A DNA stretch of 64,000 nucleotides, taken from NCBI RefSeq assembly GCF_013113835.1, contig NZ_VTYQ01000008.1, positions 62,001-126,000 on the forward strand, written 5' to 3'. The notes beneath the pieces were generated by a model. It was not told the origin of the DNA. It was given only the letters and a program-made list of their open reading frames with translations, and made no database searches. Both the position numbers and the translations under genes were made by a program. Within the stretch, counting starts at the first letter, position 1. Every line of letters begins with the position of its first letter. Origin of the DNA: Vibrio sp. RE88. Lineage in GTDB: Bacteria; Pseudomonadota; Gammaproteobacteria; Enterobacterales; Vibrionaceae. Below, piece by piece: positions 34,084 through 42,375 of this stretch.

Positions 34084-35133
34084 ATGAATAAAGAAATAGT
34101 TATTAATGGGCGAAAAATCGGACCAAACTACCCTCCGTATATTATTGCAGAGCTCTCAGCAAATCATAATGGTGATATTTCCCGAGCATTCAAAATTATG
34201 GAGGCAGCTAAAAAAGCTGGAGCTGACGCGATTAAACTGCAAACTTATACCCATGAGACCATTACAATGGATTGTGATTCAGAAGAGTTTCAAATTCGCG
34301 GAGGACTATGGGATGGGCAGACACTTTATGAACTATATAAAGGAGCTCATATGCCTTGGGAGTGGCACAAGCCGCTTTTCGACAAAGCTCGCGAATTAGA
34401 AATTACGATTTTTAGCTCTCCTTTCGACTTCTCAGCGGTTGAGCTGCTGGAGGAGCTTGAAGCTCCAGCTTATAAGATTGCTTCATTCGAACTTATTGAT
34501 TTACCTTTAATTAAACGAGTTGCTCAAACGGGTAAACCAATGATTATGTCTACGGGAATGGCTAATGAAGCGGAGATTAAAGAAGCTATTGATGTTGCAA
34601 GGAGTAATGGCTGTGAACAGCTGGTTGTGCTTCATTGTGTTAGTGGTTATCCAGCACCAGCAGAGCAATATAACTTAAAAACCATTGCGGATCTTTCTAC
34701 TCGATTTGGAGTTTTATCTGGTTTATCAGATCATACTCTCGATAATGCGACAGCTGTTGCTTCGGTAGCACTGGGGGCTTGCCTAATTGAAAAGCATGTT
34801 ACCTTAGATAGACAAGGTGGAGGGGCAGATGACTCATTCTCCCTTGAGCCGAATGAACTTGCACAATTGTGTAACGATTCTCGAACAGCCTGGCAGGCAA
34901 TCGGTAAGGTGAATTATGAAAGGACAGAAGCAGAAAAGGGGAACGTGCAATTTCGACGCTCGCTATACGCAGTTAAACCCATAAAGCAAGGCGAACGGTT
35001 AACGAGTGACAATGTTCGAAGTATTCGCCCCGGATTCGGCTTACTACCAAAACACTATGAACAGGTATTAGAGATGGTAGCAAAAGTAGACATTCCATAT
35101 GGAACGCCACTTTCATGGTCATTACTGGATTAG
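34084..35133 (+). CDS. pseI: Pseudaminic acid synthase
   Basis: NeuB-family aldolase that condenses the 6-deoxy-AltdiNAc sugar with phosphoenolpyruvate to give pseudaminic acid. The 349-residue protein has IIAELSANHNGDISRA (21-36), the PEP-binding barrel part KLQTY, SGLSDHT, and a C-terminal antifreeze-like SAF domain (about 290-349, RRSLYAVKPIKQGERLT). The ELSANHNG form is typical of PseI. Legionaminic synthase is a possible alternative, but pseB, pseC, pseG and pseH favour Pse. Confidence 0.92.
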   Translation: MNKEIVINGRKIGPNYPPYIIAELSANHNGDISRAFKIMEAAKKAGADAIKLQTYTHETITMDCDSEEFQIRGGLWDGQTLYELYKGAHMPWEWHKPLFDKARELEITIFSSPFDFSAVELLEELEAPAYKIASFELIDLPLIKRVAQTGKPMIMSTGMANEAEIKEAIDVARSNGCEQLVVLHCVSGYPAPAEQYNLKTIADLSTRFGVLSGLSDHTLDNATAVASVALGACLIEKHVTLDRQGGGADDSFSLEPNELAQLCNDSRTAWQAIGKVNYERTEAEKGNVQFRRSLYAVKPIKQGERLTSDNVRSIRPGFGLLPKHYEQVLEMVAKVDIPYGTPLSWSLLD

Positions 35134-35217
35134 ATGATGCTCTCTAAAGCTGATTTATTGTTAATAGATAACATTTTTAGAATGAGTAATGATACAAAAT
35201 AGACGGGCTTAATTAGA

Positions 35218-35913
35218 ATGAATAATTGGAAAAAAATATGGGAAAACAGAAGTTTAGACTTGGTCGAGGATGAGGTTTCTCTTTCTGAACTTATTTCTAT
35301 TGACGGTTTTGATACGGGTTATGGCACGATTAAAGACAAACACTGGATAGACTATGTTAATCACGTAAAGAAAGAAATGGCAATACGTGATGGGAGCTCT
35401 ATTTATGAAGTTGGATGTGGTGCTGGGGCTTTTTTGTATGACTTTTTTAAGAACGGCCACAAAGTCGGTGGAATAGATTACTCTGCTTCTCTTATAGAAA
35501 TATGTAATAAAGTAATTAAGTGCAAAGATGTTAGAGTGGGTGAAGCTTTATCGATTCAGGTTGAAGATAAATATGACTTTATTGTTTCTAATAGCGTATT
35601 TTTTTACTTTCCAAGTCTCGAGTATGCTGAAGCTGTTTTAGAAAAAATGATCGAAAAGGCAAATAGTGGAATCGCAATTCTTGAAGTAAATGATTATGAC
35701 TTCAAAGAGGACGCCTTGAAACTGAGAAAAAAACATCTAACAGAAGAAGAATATAATAAAAGATACGAAGGTCTAGAGCATCTATTTTATAAGCGTGATT
35801 GGTTTTACAACATTGCACAAAAACATAACTTACATTGTAAGATTGAAAGTCAGATAATAGAAGATTATCAGAACAGCTCTTACAGATTTAATGTTTATAT
35901 GAAAAAATCATGA
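35218..35913 (+). CDS. SAM-dependent methyltransferase
   Basis: A 231-residue class I methyltransferase with motif I YEVGCGAGAFLYDFFKNG (about 63-80) and YDFIVSNSVFFYFPSLEYA further on. It is AT-rich and is separated from pseI by 84 bases. It overlaps the licD-like gene by 4 bases. It differs from the first methyltransferase (28903). Acting together with the LicD cassette on a phospho-substituent, or on a sugar, is possible; phosphoethanolamine N-methylation is a speculative option. Confidence 0.78.
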   Translation: MNNWKKIWENRSLDLVEDEVSLSELISIDGFDTGYGTIKDKHWIDYVNHVKKEMAIRDGSSIYEVGCGAGAFLYDFFKNGHKVGGIDYSASLIEICNKVIKCKDVRVGEALSIQVEDKYDFIVSNSVFFYFPSLEYAEAVLEKMIEKANSGIAILEVNDYDFKEDALKLRKKHLTEEEYNKRYEGLEHLFYKRDWFYNIAQKHNLHCKIESQIIEDYQNSSYRFNVYMKKS

Positions 35914-36545
35914 AAACTATTGCCAAGATTATAATTAAAAAAATTCTCTTTGTACTCTCATTTAAGAAGGAATTTCGAGAGTATATGGCCCCTTATTTTA
36001 ATAAGCGACCTCTAAATGAAGATGACGCAAAAAAAATGGCAAGATGCTGTGATTTGATTGAGTCGTTGGGCCTAACTTATCGTCTCACGGATGGTACAGC
36101 TTTAGGGCTTTATCGCAACGGTGAGTTTATCGCTCACGACGACGATGTAGATATTGATATTTTGGACCCCACATCCGATGATATCAAAAGAATCAAAGCA
36201 CGGTTTTGTGATATGAAAGTAGTAAGAGAAGTTTATTACCGAGGTAAAATACAGCAACTTGCTTACTATGATGATGATAGCTATGTGTTTGATATTGTTT
36301 TTTGGTATAAAGACGGTAATAAAGTTCTAAATTACTGTGAGCGGGACTTTGAGAGAACGCAAGATGCTAAGTTTTTTGAAAGAAATACTTTGACAAAGCA
36401 TGAGTTTTTAGGGCGATTCTATCCGATGGCTTCAGATATTGAAAACTGGCTAGTGTCCCGGTATGGCGAGGATTGGAATATTCCGAAAACCTATAAAGGT
36501 GACTGGAAAGAAGAGTGCCAAGATATAAAACGAATGACGAATTAA
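35910..36545 (+). CDS. LicD-family phosphotransferase
   Basis: A 211-residue LicD/fukutin-type protein that would transfer a phospho-alcohol (phosphocholine, phosphoethanolamine or similar) from a CDP carrier to a sugar. Signatures are RLTDGTALGLYRNG (58-71) and the metal-binding DDDVDIDI (77-84). The start overlaps the preceding methyltransferase stop. It is followed after 11 bases by the LicC/CobD-like fusion, which would supply the CDP-linked donor. The classical LicA choline kinase and LicB choline transporter are absent here. Confidence 0.88.
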   Translation: MKTIAKIIIKKILFVLSFKKEFREYMAPYFNKRPLNEDDAKKMARCCDLIESLGLTYRLTDGTALGLYRNGEFIAHDDDVDIDILDPTSDDIKRIKARFCDMKVVREVYYRGKIQQLAYYDDDSYVFDIVFWYKDGNKVLNYCERDFERTQDAKFFERNTLTKHEFLGRFYPMASDIENWLVSRYGEDWNIPKTYKGDWKEECQDIKRMTN

Positions 36546-36556
36546 AAGGTTAGATA

Positions 36557-38353
36557 ATGCAAGTATTAATTCCAGCTGCGGGAATGGGAAGCCGCTTGGG
36601 TCGCTATACAAGTGAAAAAACCAAGTGTATGGTGGAAGTCAACGGTAAAACCCTAGTAGAGCGGGCTCTAGACACCTTGGCTAATCACAATATCGATAGA
36701 TTTATCTTTGTGGTTGGATATCAAAAAGATAAATTAGTTGAGTTGTTGGGTGATAGTTACAAGGGAATCCCTATTAAATATATTCATAATGATAAATATT
36801 ATGAAACTAACAATATATATTCTATTTACTTAGCAAAAGATATTTTAGCTCAAGATGACACAATTTTAATTGAGAGTGATCTTATCTTTGAAGAAGAGAT
36901 CATCAAGAAAGTTATAACTAACCCATATCCTAACCTGGCCGTGGTTGATAGGTATAGGCGTTGGATGGATGGAACCGTTGTTACTATTGATGAAAGCTAT
37001 GATATCCTAGACTTTATATCGGGACGAAAATTTAACTATGACGATGCAGGAAGGTATTATAAAACAGTTAATATTTATAAGTTTTCAAAAGAATTTTTGA
37101 TTAATAAATACATTCCTTTCTTAGAAGCCTACTCTATCGCGCTTGGCAAAAACGAATACTACGAGCAGGTTTTAAAAATCGTCAATCTTTTAGAGACAAA
37201 AGATTTGAAGGCTTTTCCACTGAATGGAGAAAAGTGGTACGAGATAGACGATGCGCAGGATTTAGATAATGCACAAGTTATCTTTTCCGATAGGAAGAAA
37301 AAGTCCACGGATTTAACCAAGAGATACGGTGGCTATTGGCGGTATGACGGGCTAGTCGATTTTTGCTACTTGGTTAATCCTTATTTTCCAACTAATAAGA
37401 TGTTAGATGAATTTAAATATTCATTTGATGTGTTGTTGAGAGAGTATCCTTCAGGTGCAAGAGTACAGTCTTTACTCGCAGCTAAACTATTCAATTGCAA
37501 TGAAGATCAGATCGTTGTCGGAAATGGGGCTGCAGAATTGATTGATGTTTTAGCAAATCAATTACATATAAAACTAGGGTTGTTTTTACCAACATTTGAA
37601 GAATATTCGAGTCGATTTAAAAACTGTAAGATAGGAAAAATAGAAAACAAGGATTATTCGTATAATGCTGATGACATTATAGAGTTTTGTAAAGACACCG
37701 AAGGCTTTATCTTAGTAAACCCAGATAACCCTTCCGGCAACTATATTAAATACCATGATTTACTTAAAATAGTGGACTGGTTTGATAAAAACAACAAAAT
37801 ACTTATTGTAGATGAGTCATTTGTTGATTTTTCAGAGGAAGGCATTAATGCAAGCTTACTATCATCAGAACAACTAGAAAAGTCTCCCAACTTAATTGTG
37901 ATTAAGAGCATCAGCAAGAGCTATGGAGTACCAGGAGCTAGACTTGGCGTTTTGGCTTCATCGAACACGGATTTGATAAAAAGAATTTCGTCATCAATTC
38001 CAGTATGGAATATAAACTCTTTTGGAGAATATTTTTTACAGATTATTGGTAAGTACACTAAGGAATATAAAGCTGCTTGTATAAAAATTTCTCAAGAAAG
38101 AGAGCGCTTTTATTCAAGACTACAAACTATTCCTTTCTTGAGGCCAATTCCGTCTCAATCAAACTATATTTTGTGCCAAGTAGTGAAGATGGAATCAAGT
38201 CAATTGGTTGAAGACCTCGCATATTCTCATGATTTGTTGATAAAAGATTGCAGTAAGAAAGTCGCTTTTGAAGGAAAGCAATATGTTCGAATAGCAATAA
38301 AGGATTCTTACGACAATCAAAGATTAATTGACGCACTAGAAGCTCTAGTTTAG
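36557..38353 (+). CDS. LicC-like cytidylyltransferase fused to a CobD/HisC-like PLP enzyme
   Basis: A 598-residue two-domain protein. Domain 1 (about 1-245) resembles LicC, the CTP:phosphocholine cytidylyltransferase: PAAGMGSRLGRYTSEKTKCM (6-25), NDKYYETNNIYSIYLAKD (78-95) and WYEIDDAQDL (227-236). Domain 2 (about 260-598) is a fold-type I PLP enzyme: NPDNPSG (388-394), VDESFVDF (418-425) and the Schiff-base lysine K454 in SISKSYGVPGARLG. The DE-F-DF form is like CobD, an L-threonine-phosphate decarboxylase, rather than a transaminase. A reasonable role (inference) is decarboxylating phosphoserine to phosphoethanolamine and making CDP-ethanolamine. A strong ribosome site precedes ATG 36557. 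Confidence 0.85.
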   Translation: MQVLIPAAGMGSRLGRYTSEKTKCMVEVNGKTLVERALDTLANHNIDRFIFVVGYQKDKLVELLGDSYKGIPIKYIHNDKYYETNNIYSIYLAKDILAQDDTILIESDLIFEEEIIKKVITNPYPNLAVVDRYRRWMDGTVVTIDESYDILDFISGRKFNYDDAGRYYKTVNIYKFSKEFLINKYIPFLEAYSIALGKNEYYEQVLKIVNLLETKDLKAFPLNGEKWYEIDDAQDLDNAQVIFSDRKKKSTDLTKRYGGYWRYDGLVDFCYLVNPYFPTNKMLDEFKYSFDVLLREYPSGARVQSLLAAKLFNCNEDQIVVGNGAAELIDVLANQLHIKLGLFLPTFEEYSSRFKNCKIGKIENKDYSYNADDIIEFCKDTEGFILVNPDNPSGNYIKYHDLLKIVDWFDKNNKILIVDESFVDFSEEGINASLLSSEQLEKSPNLIVIKSISKSYGVPGARLGVLASSNTDLIKRISSSIPVWNINSFGEYFLQIIGKYTKEYKAACIKISQERERFYSRLQTIPFLRPIPSQSNYILCQVVKMESSQLVEDLAYSHDLLIKDCSKKVAFEGKQYVRIAIKDSYDNQRLIDALEALV

Positions 38354-38362
38354 GAAATTAAA

Positions 38363-38752
38363 ATGTATGCGTTAGACTTAATAGATGTTGGTCAAATTGT
38401 AGAAACAGAAGATCATATACCTGAAAGGGTAGAATGGTTACTTGAAAAAATTAACAGCGAAAAAGTTTGGCGCATACCAATCATTTTAGAAAGGAATACG
38501 CTCGCCGTTATGGATGGGCATCATCGCCTCAATGTCGCAAAGAGGCTAGGGTTGTCTCGAGTACCTTCAATTCTTTTGAATTATCATGACGACAATATTG
38601 TGGTGACTTCATGGAGAGATGAAGTTTATATCGATAAAGAAGTTGTTATTGATTATATATCTAAAAGGAAAAAGTTTCCCTATAAAACAACTAAGCACAT
38701 TATAACCCCACATCCAGAAGAAATAGAGATTCCTATTTCCTTTTTGTATTAA
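38363..38752 (+). CDS. ParB-fold protein, possible free-serine kinase (SerK/SbnI-like)
   Basis: A 129-residue single-domain ParB/sulfiredoxin-fold protein. It has the DGHHR motif (51-55, VMDGHHRLNVAKRLGL), an acidic stretch VETEDHIP (13-20) and VTSWR near 81-85. In characterised proteins of this type (archaeal SerK, staphylococcal SbnI), similar features belong to kinases that phosphorylate free L-serine. It has no partition-locus context and no helix-turn-helix domain, so a chromosome-partition role is unlikely. It starts 9 bases after the fusion gene. Kinase activity here is inferred. Confidence 0.7.
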   Translation: MYALDLIDVGQIVETEDHIPERVEWLLEKINSEKVWRIPIILERNTLAVMDGHHRLNVAKRLGLSRVPSILLNYHDDNIVVTSWRDEVYIDKEVVIDYISKRKKFPYKTTKHIITPHPEEIEIPISFLY

Positions 38753-38754
38753 AA

Positions 38755-39978
38755 ATGAAGAAACAACTTATCAGTGATAGCTTTATCTATCTCTTTGTGA
38801 CTGTGATACAGTCTGGTGCGCAGTTTTTAATGCTACCTTATCTTACGCGTAGTCTGTCTATTGAGGATTATGCTAACGCTGAGCTATTTTTAACAGCGTA
38901 TGGTTTTTTTAACCTTATAATTATTTTTGGTAGTAATACAAATGTATATAAGGACTTCTCTACCAATAAAGGGCTATTAAGTAATTCTAGTGCTTTATAT
39001 GAATATAGAGTTTCTATCTATCGTTTCTTGTTTTTAAACTCAATATTTTTACTAACGGCTTGTTTGATATTTAGGTTTTTTGCTGGAGAAAAATATGATT
39101 ACATTGTTTATGCATCGGTATGTTCGGTATTGTATTCTTATTACATTATTGAAAGCTGTATATATCAAATTAAGAAACGTTCAATTTTAATTTTAAAGTT
39201 AACAATTTTCTTTGTTTTTTCAAATACTCTAATTACTATACTTCTGATAGAAGTGAATAATTTGGGTTTTGAATCACGAGCTGCTGGTTATATACTGTCA
39301 TCTTTTGTTATTTTTATATTTTTGTTGCGAAGGGGCAGAGTAAAGATAACTGATGTTTTTAAGTTACCTAACGAATATAAGCCAACAATACTAATGCTTT
39401 TGCCACTCTTTATTAGCTCGGTTTTTAGTTGGGTGGCGGAATCGTCTGATAAGATTGTAATTTCCGAGCTTCTATCACTAAATGAAGTTGCAATGTATGC
39501 AGTAGGATATAAGTTTGGGATGGTAATTTTATTACTCACTGTTGCTTATTCAAGGGCGTGGATGCCTTATGTTATAGAAAATATTGATAAAAAATTTACA
39601 ATCTTAAAGGCAGTGTTTTTTTCTGTAGTCTTACTTATGTCACTTACCATATTTTATTTTATTATAGTAACTTTCCTTTATGATATAATGGTACCTGAAG
39701 AGTACTTAGAAAGTATTGTGATTGTCTACATTGTTGGAGGTGCTTATGCGATTGACGGGATTTCTAAACTAATTAATTCAGTATTTTTAGGTAAAGGAAA
39801 AACTAGTACCTATGTTGTTATTAATATAATAGCTGGAGCCCTTAACTTTATACTTAATATTATTTTAATTCCTATTATTGGTTACATCGGAGCTGCTTAC
39901 GCTACATTAGTAGCATTTATAGCCTCTGCTTTAATATCATCTTTTTACTACTATAAGTTATACATTACATCTGAGTGA
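38755..39978 (+). CDS. wzx: Polysaccharide flippase
   Basis: A 407-residue very hydrophobic MATE/MOP-superfamily protein with about 12 predicted membrane helices. The N-terminal pattern FIYLFVTVIQSGAQFLMLPYLTRSLS is typical of Wzx. It moves undecaprenyl-diphosphate-linked repeat units across the inner membrane. The region is strongly AT-rich, as common for wzx. It lies between the ParB-fold gene and a large glycosyltransferase gene. Confidence 0.88.
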   Translation: MKKQLISDSFIYLFVTVIQSGAQFLMLPYLTRSLSIEDYANAELFLTAYGFFNLIIIFGSNTNVYKDFSTNKGLLSNSSALYEYRVSIYRFLFLNSIFLLTACLIFRFFAGEKYDYIVYASVCSVLYSYYIIESCIYQIKKRSILILKLTIFFVFSNTLITILLIEVNNLGFESRAAGYILSSFVIFIFLLRRGRVKITDVFKLPNEYKPTILMLLPLFISSVFSWVAESSDKIVISELLSLNEVAMYAVGYKFGMVILLLTVAYSRAWMPYVIENIDKKFTILKAVFFSVVLLMSLTIFYFIIVTFLYDIMVPEEYLESIVIVYIVGGAYAIDGISKLINSVFLGKGKTSTYVVINIIAGALNFILNIILIPIIGYIGAAYATLVAFIASALISSFYYYKLYITSE

Positions 39979-39981
39979 TTT

Positions 39982-41499
39982 ATGTCAAGTTTTAAGGAAA
40001 TGTTAGACAGTAATTTTGATTTTTTTAAATTCAACAAAACTGATCGCAGTAAAGGTACACTACTTTTCGAGCTTTTTGTACACGAAAAGCCTCTTATATA
40101 TGGTATTGGCAAGATTGCACTACTTTGTGCAGAGGTTAAGGGGTTGGCACCAATTGCAGTAAGGACAGCACGAGTCTCTACTAGCAATGGAGCCTTGATC
40201 AACTCTATGGGAATTTCTTCAACAGGAAAGATTCAGCAGTTGTTAGTTTCTGCGATATTTAATTTCTTTTCTATTTTTTTCCTTATGTCAAAGATCAAAG
40301 ATAAACAGGATATATTAAATCTTAGATATAATGAATATCAAATTGGAAACTATATTTATGATAGTATATTGAGGTCATTAATGATTCCTACTATTGATAT
40401 AATAGACTACAAGATGAGGCTGAGGATTTTTATTGAGCTTGTTTATTTTTTCTTTTTCCTTCGATTAGTACATAAAGAGAACGTTCAATTTATAGTTATA
40501 AGCGATTGTGTTTACCGTTATGGTCTATTATTTGAGATCGCTAGACGTAAGAAGATCGATTGCCTTTCGCCAGTTAGCCTTAACAATCTATCAGTAGCGC
40601 TAAACACCAGTGACGAACACTATGAATATCATTACCGGAAGCCTGATGAGACTGTTCTTCAGAACATTTGTCCGTTGGAAGCTAAAGAACAGTTAGATGA
40701 GTATTTTGGTAAACGTTACTCTGCTGCAATTGAGCAACACGATGTAATGAAGGCTTATTCGAATGACAAGAGGCAACTAACTAGAGAGCAACTTGATGAA
40801 GAGTATGGGCTTGATCCTAAGAAGCCGTTAGTTATGGTCATGTCACATATTTTTTGCGATGCTCCTCATAGCTACCCAAGAACTCTTTATGACGACTACT
40901 ATACTTGGTGTATAAGGACTATCGAAGAGCTAGCAAAAAACAAGCACATCAATATTTTGGTTAAAGAGCATCCTTCTGCTGGTTTGTACGCCGAAGAGGG
41001 GTTGATTGCCAATAAACTCGCTGAGATGGGCTTATCTGATATTCAATTGAAAGATGATGTTCACAATCTTGCGATTTTGAAAGCGGCTGACATTATTGTC
41101 ACGTGTGGGGGAACGGTCGGACAAGAATTTGTCTATTTTGGAAAACCAGTTGTTTTGGCTGCTTGCCCTCCTTATTCAGAGTACGGCTTTACTTTGGACT
41201 TTAAAACAAAAGAAGACTACGAGTCTTATCTAAGAAACGAAGTTCAAAATAGCAAGAGGTTAACTGATATTGAAATGGCAAGAGTTTATCAGGTTTTGTA
41301 TCATGATTTTATTTTAACCGATAATTATAGTGATGATCTAGAAATTGGCGGACAAAGGTACTTTTTTGGCCGGAAGTTTGATGAAGAGCTATTTTATAAA
41401 AGTATTATAGACACAAACAAAGATAATTATAATAATCAAAAGATTTACGGGTTGTTAGAAAAACTGATTAATCAAAATAATAAACACATTTTAAAGTAA
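39982..41499 (+). CDS. Capsule-synthesis-type GT-B glycosyltransferase, candidate Pse transferase
   Basis: A 505-residue protein. The C-terminal half resembles GT-B capsule enzymes: VMVMSHIFCDAPHSYPRT, ILVKEHPSAGLYAEEG and ADIIVTCGGTVGQEFVYFGKPVV (about 370-392). KEHPS and CGGTVGQEF are donor-site motifs in the KpsS/KpsC-like and related families that use CMP- or other nucleotide sugars. The N-terminal half is poorly conserved. A role in adding CMP-Pse is inferred from context only. It follows wzx after 3 bases. Confidence 0.72.
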   Translation: MSSFKEMLDSNFDFFKFNKTDRSKGTLLFELFVHEKPLIYGIGKIALLCAEVKGLAPIAVRTARVSTSNGALINSMGISSTGKIQQLLVSAIFNFFSIFFLMSKIKDKQDILNLRYNEYQIGNYIYDSILRSLMIPTIDIIDYKMRLRIFIELVYFFFFLRLVHKENVQFIVISDCVYRYGLLFEIARRKKIDCLSPVSLNNLSVALNTSDEHYEYHYRKPDETVLQNICPLEAKEQLDEYFGKRYSAAIEQHDVMKAYSNDKRQLTREQLDEEYGLDPKKPLVMVMSHIFCDAPHSYPRTLYDDYYTWCIRTIEELAKNKHINILVKEHPSAGLYAEEGLIANKLAEMGLSDIQLKDDVHNLAILKAADIIVTCGGTVGQEFVYFGKPVVLAACPPYSEYGFTLDFKTKEDYESYLRNEVQNSKRLTDIEMARVYQVLYHDFILTDNYSDDLEIGGQRYFFGRKFDEELFYKSIIDTNKDNYNNQKIYGLLEKLINQNNKHILK

Positions 41500-41505
41500 A
41501 TTACA

Positions 41506-42375
41506 ATGAAAGTTTCAGTTATAATCGTAACTTATAATAGCGAGTCAGTTATATTTGATTGTCTTAGCTCTATTAGACGTTTTAATGATATTGGACAAGA
41601 CCTTGAAGTTATTATTGTCGATAATTCCAAGAATAATAGCCTGCAGTCGAAGTTAAATACATATAATGATGATGGGTTCTTGTGTAGCTATATTCACAAC
41701 CCCAAAAATGGTGGTTTTGGTCAAGGTAATAATATAGGTGTTAAGCATTGTTCTGGCGATATAGTTTTATTTCTTAATCCTGATACTATTCTAATAGAAC
41801 CTGTATTCGGAATGTTAGCTTCAATTATGAAAGATCCATCGATTTCGCTATCTGGCTTTAGGCTTGTTGATAGAGATGGCAACGATAATGATAGTGTCGG
41901 TTTGTTTCCACAACTAAATTATCTTTTTATACCAAGAAGAATACTGAATTTTCTCGTAATTGATCTGAACGTCATGACTTCTTTCATATACCCTTGGGGG
42001 GCAGCCCTAGCGATCAGGAAGAATGACTTTATAGATTATGGTCAGTTTGATGAAAAGATGTTTCTGTGCAATGAAGAGCCCGATCTGACTTTGCGAGTTT
42101 TAGAAGGTAAAACTAAAATTATAAATAGCAAGATAGTCCATTTGGAGGGACATACAACGTCGGTTCATGCACATAGATTTAAGGCATGGCTTGAAAGCAC
42201 GGAGTACTACCTGAATAAACATGGTTTTAGCTACAGGCGCTTTATTTGTATATTTGTTTTTAGAAACTACAGTAAGAAATTATTGAAAAGGCTTCTAGGT
42301 AAAAATTTTGATAAAGAGCGAGATGTTCATTTACTTCTATTAGAAGAGTTAAAAAGAATTTACAGTGAAAAATAA
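41506..42375 (+). CDS. GT2 glycosyltransferase, rhamnosyltransferase-like
   Basis: A 289-residue GT-A protein of family 2. The motifs VSVIIVTYNSESVIFDCLSS (3-22), NGGFGQGNNIGVKHCSGDIV and FLNPDT are those of the WbbL-type rhamnosyltransferases. The dTDP-L-rhamnose made by RmlBADC would be a fitting donor, but the assignment is by resemblance. The stop overlaps the next start by 1 base. Confidence 0.83.
   Translation: MKVSVIIVTYNSESVIFDCLSSIRRFNDIGQDLEVIIVDNSKNNSLQSKLNTYNDDGFLCSYIHNPKNGGFGQGNNIGVKHCSGDIVLFLNPDTILIEPVFGMLASIMKDPSISLSGFRLVDRDGNDNDSVGLFPQLNYLFIPRRILNFLVIDLNVMTSFIYPWGAALAIRKNDFIDYGQFDEKMFLCNEEPDLTLRVLEGKTKIINSKIVHLEGHTTSVHAHRFKAWLESTEYYLNKHGFSYRRFICIFVFRNYSKKLLKRLLGKNFDKERDVHLLLLEELKRIYSEK

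Noticed and set aside
35134..35205. Small reading frame of 22 codons between pseI and the second methyltransferase
   Set aside because: Too short, no ribosome site and no recognisable motif. It is best taken as part of an AT-rich spacer.
36557..38353. Reading the fusion protein as a PntC-type phosphonate enzyme (cytidylyltransferase with aminoethylphosphonate transaminase)
   Set aside because: The PLP domain is of the HisC/CobD type rather than the transaminase type of PntC, and no pepM or phosphonopyruvate decarboxylase gene is in the cluster.
38363..38752. Chromosome-partition ParB protein
   Set aside because: Only the small nuclease/CTPase-like fold with DGHHR is present; the HTH and C-terminal domains, parA and parS are missing, and the context is polysaccharide synthesis.
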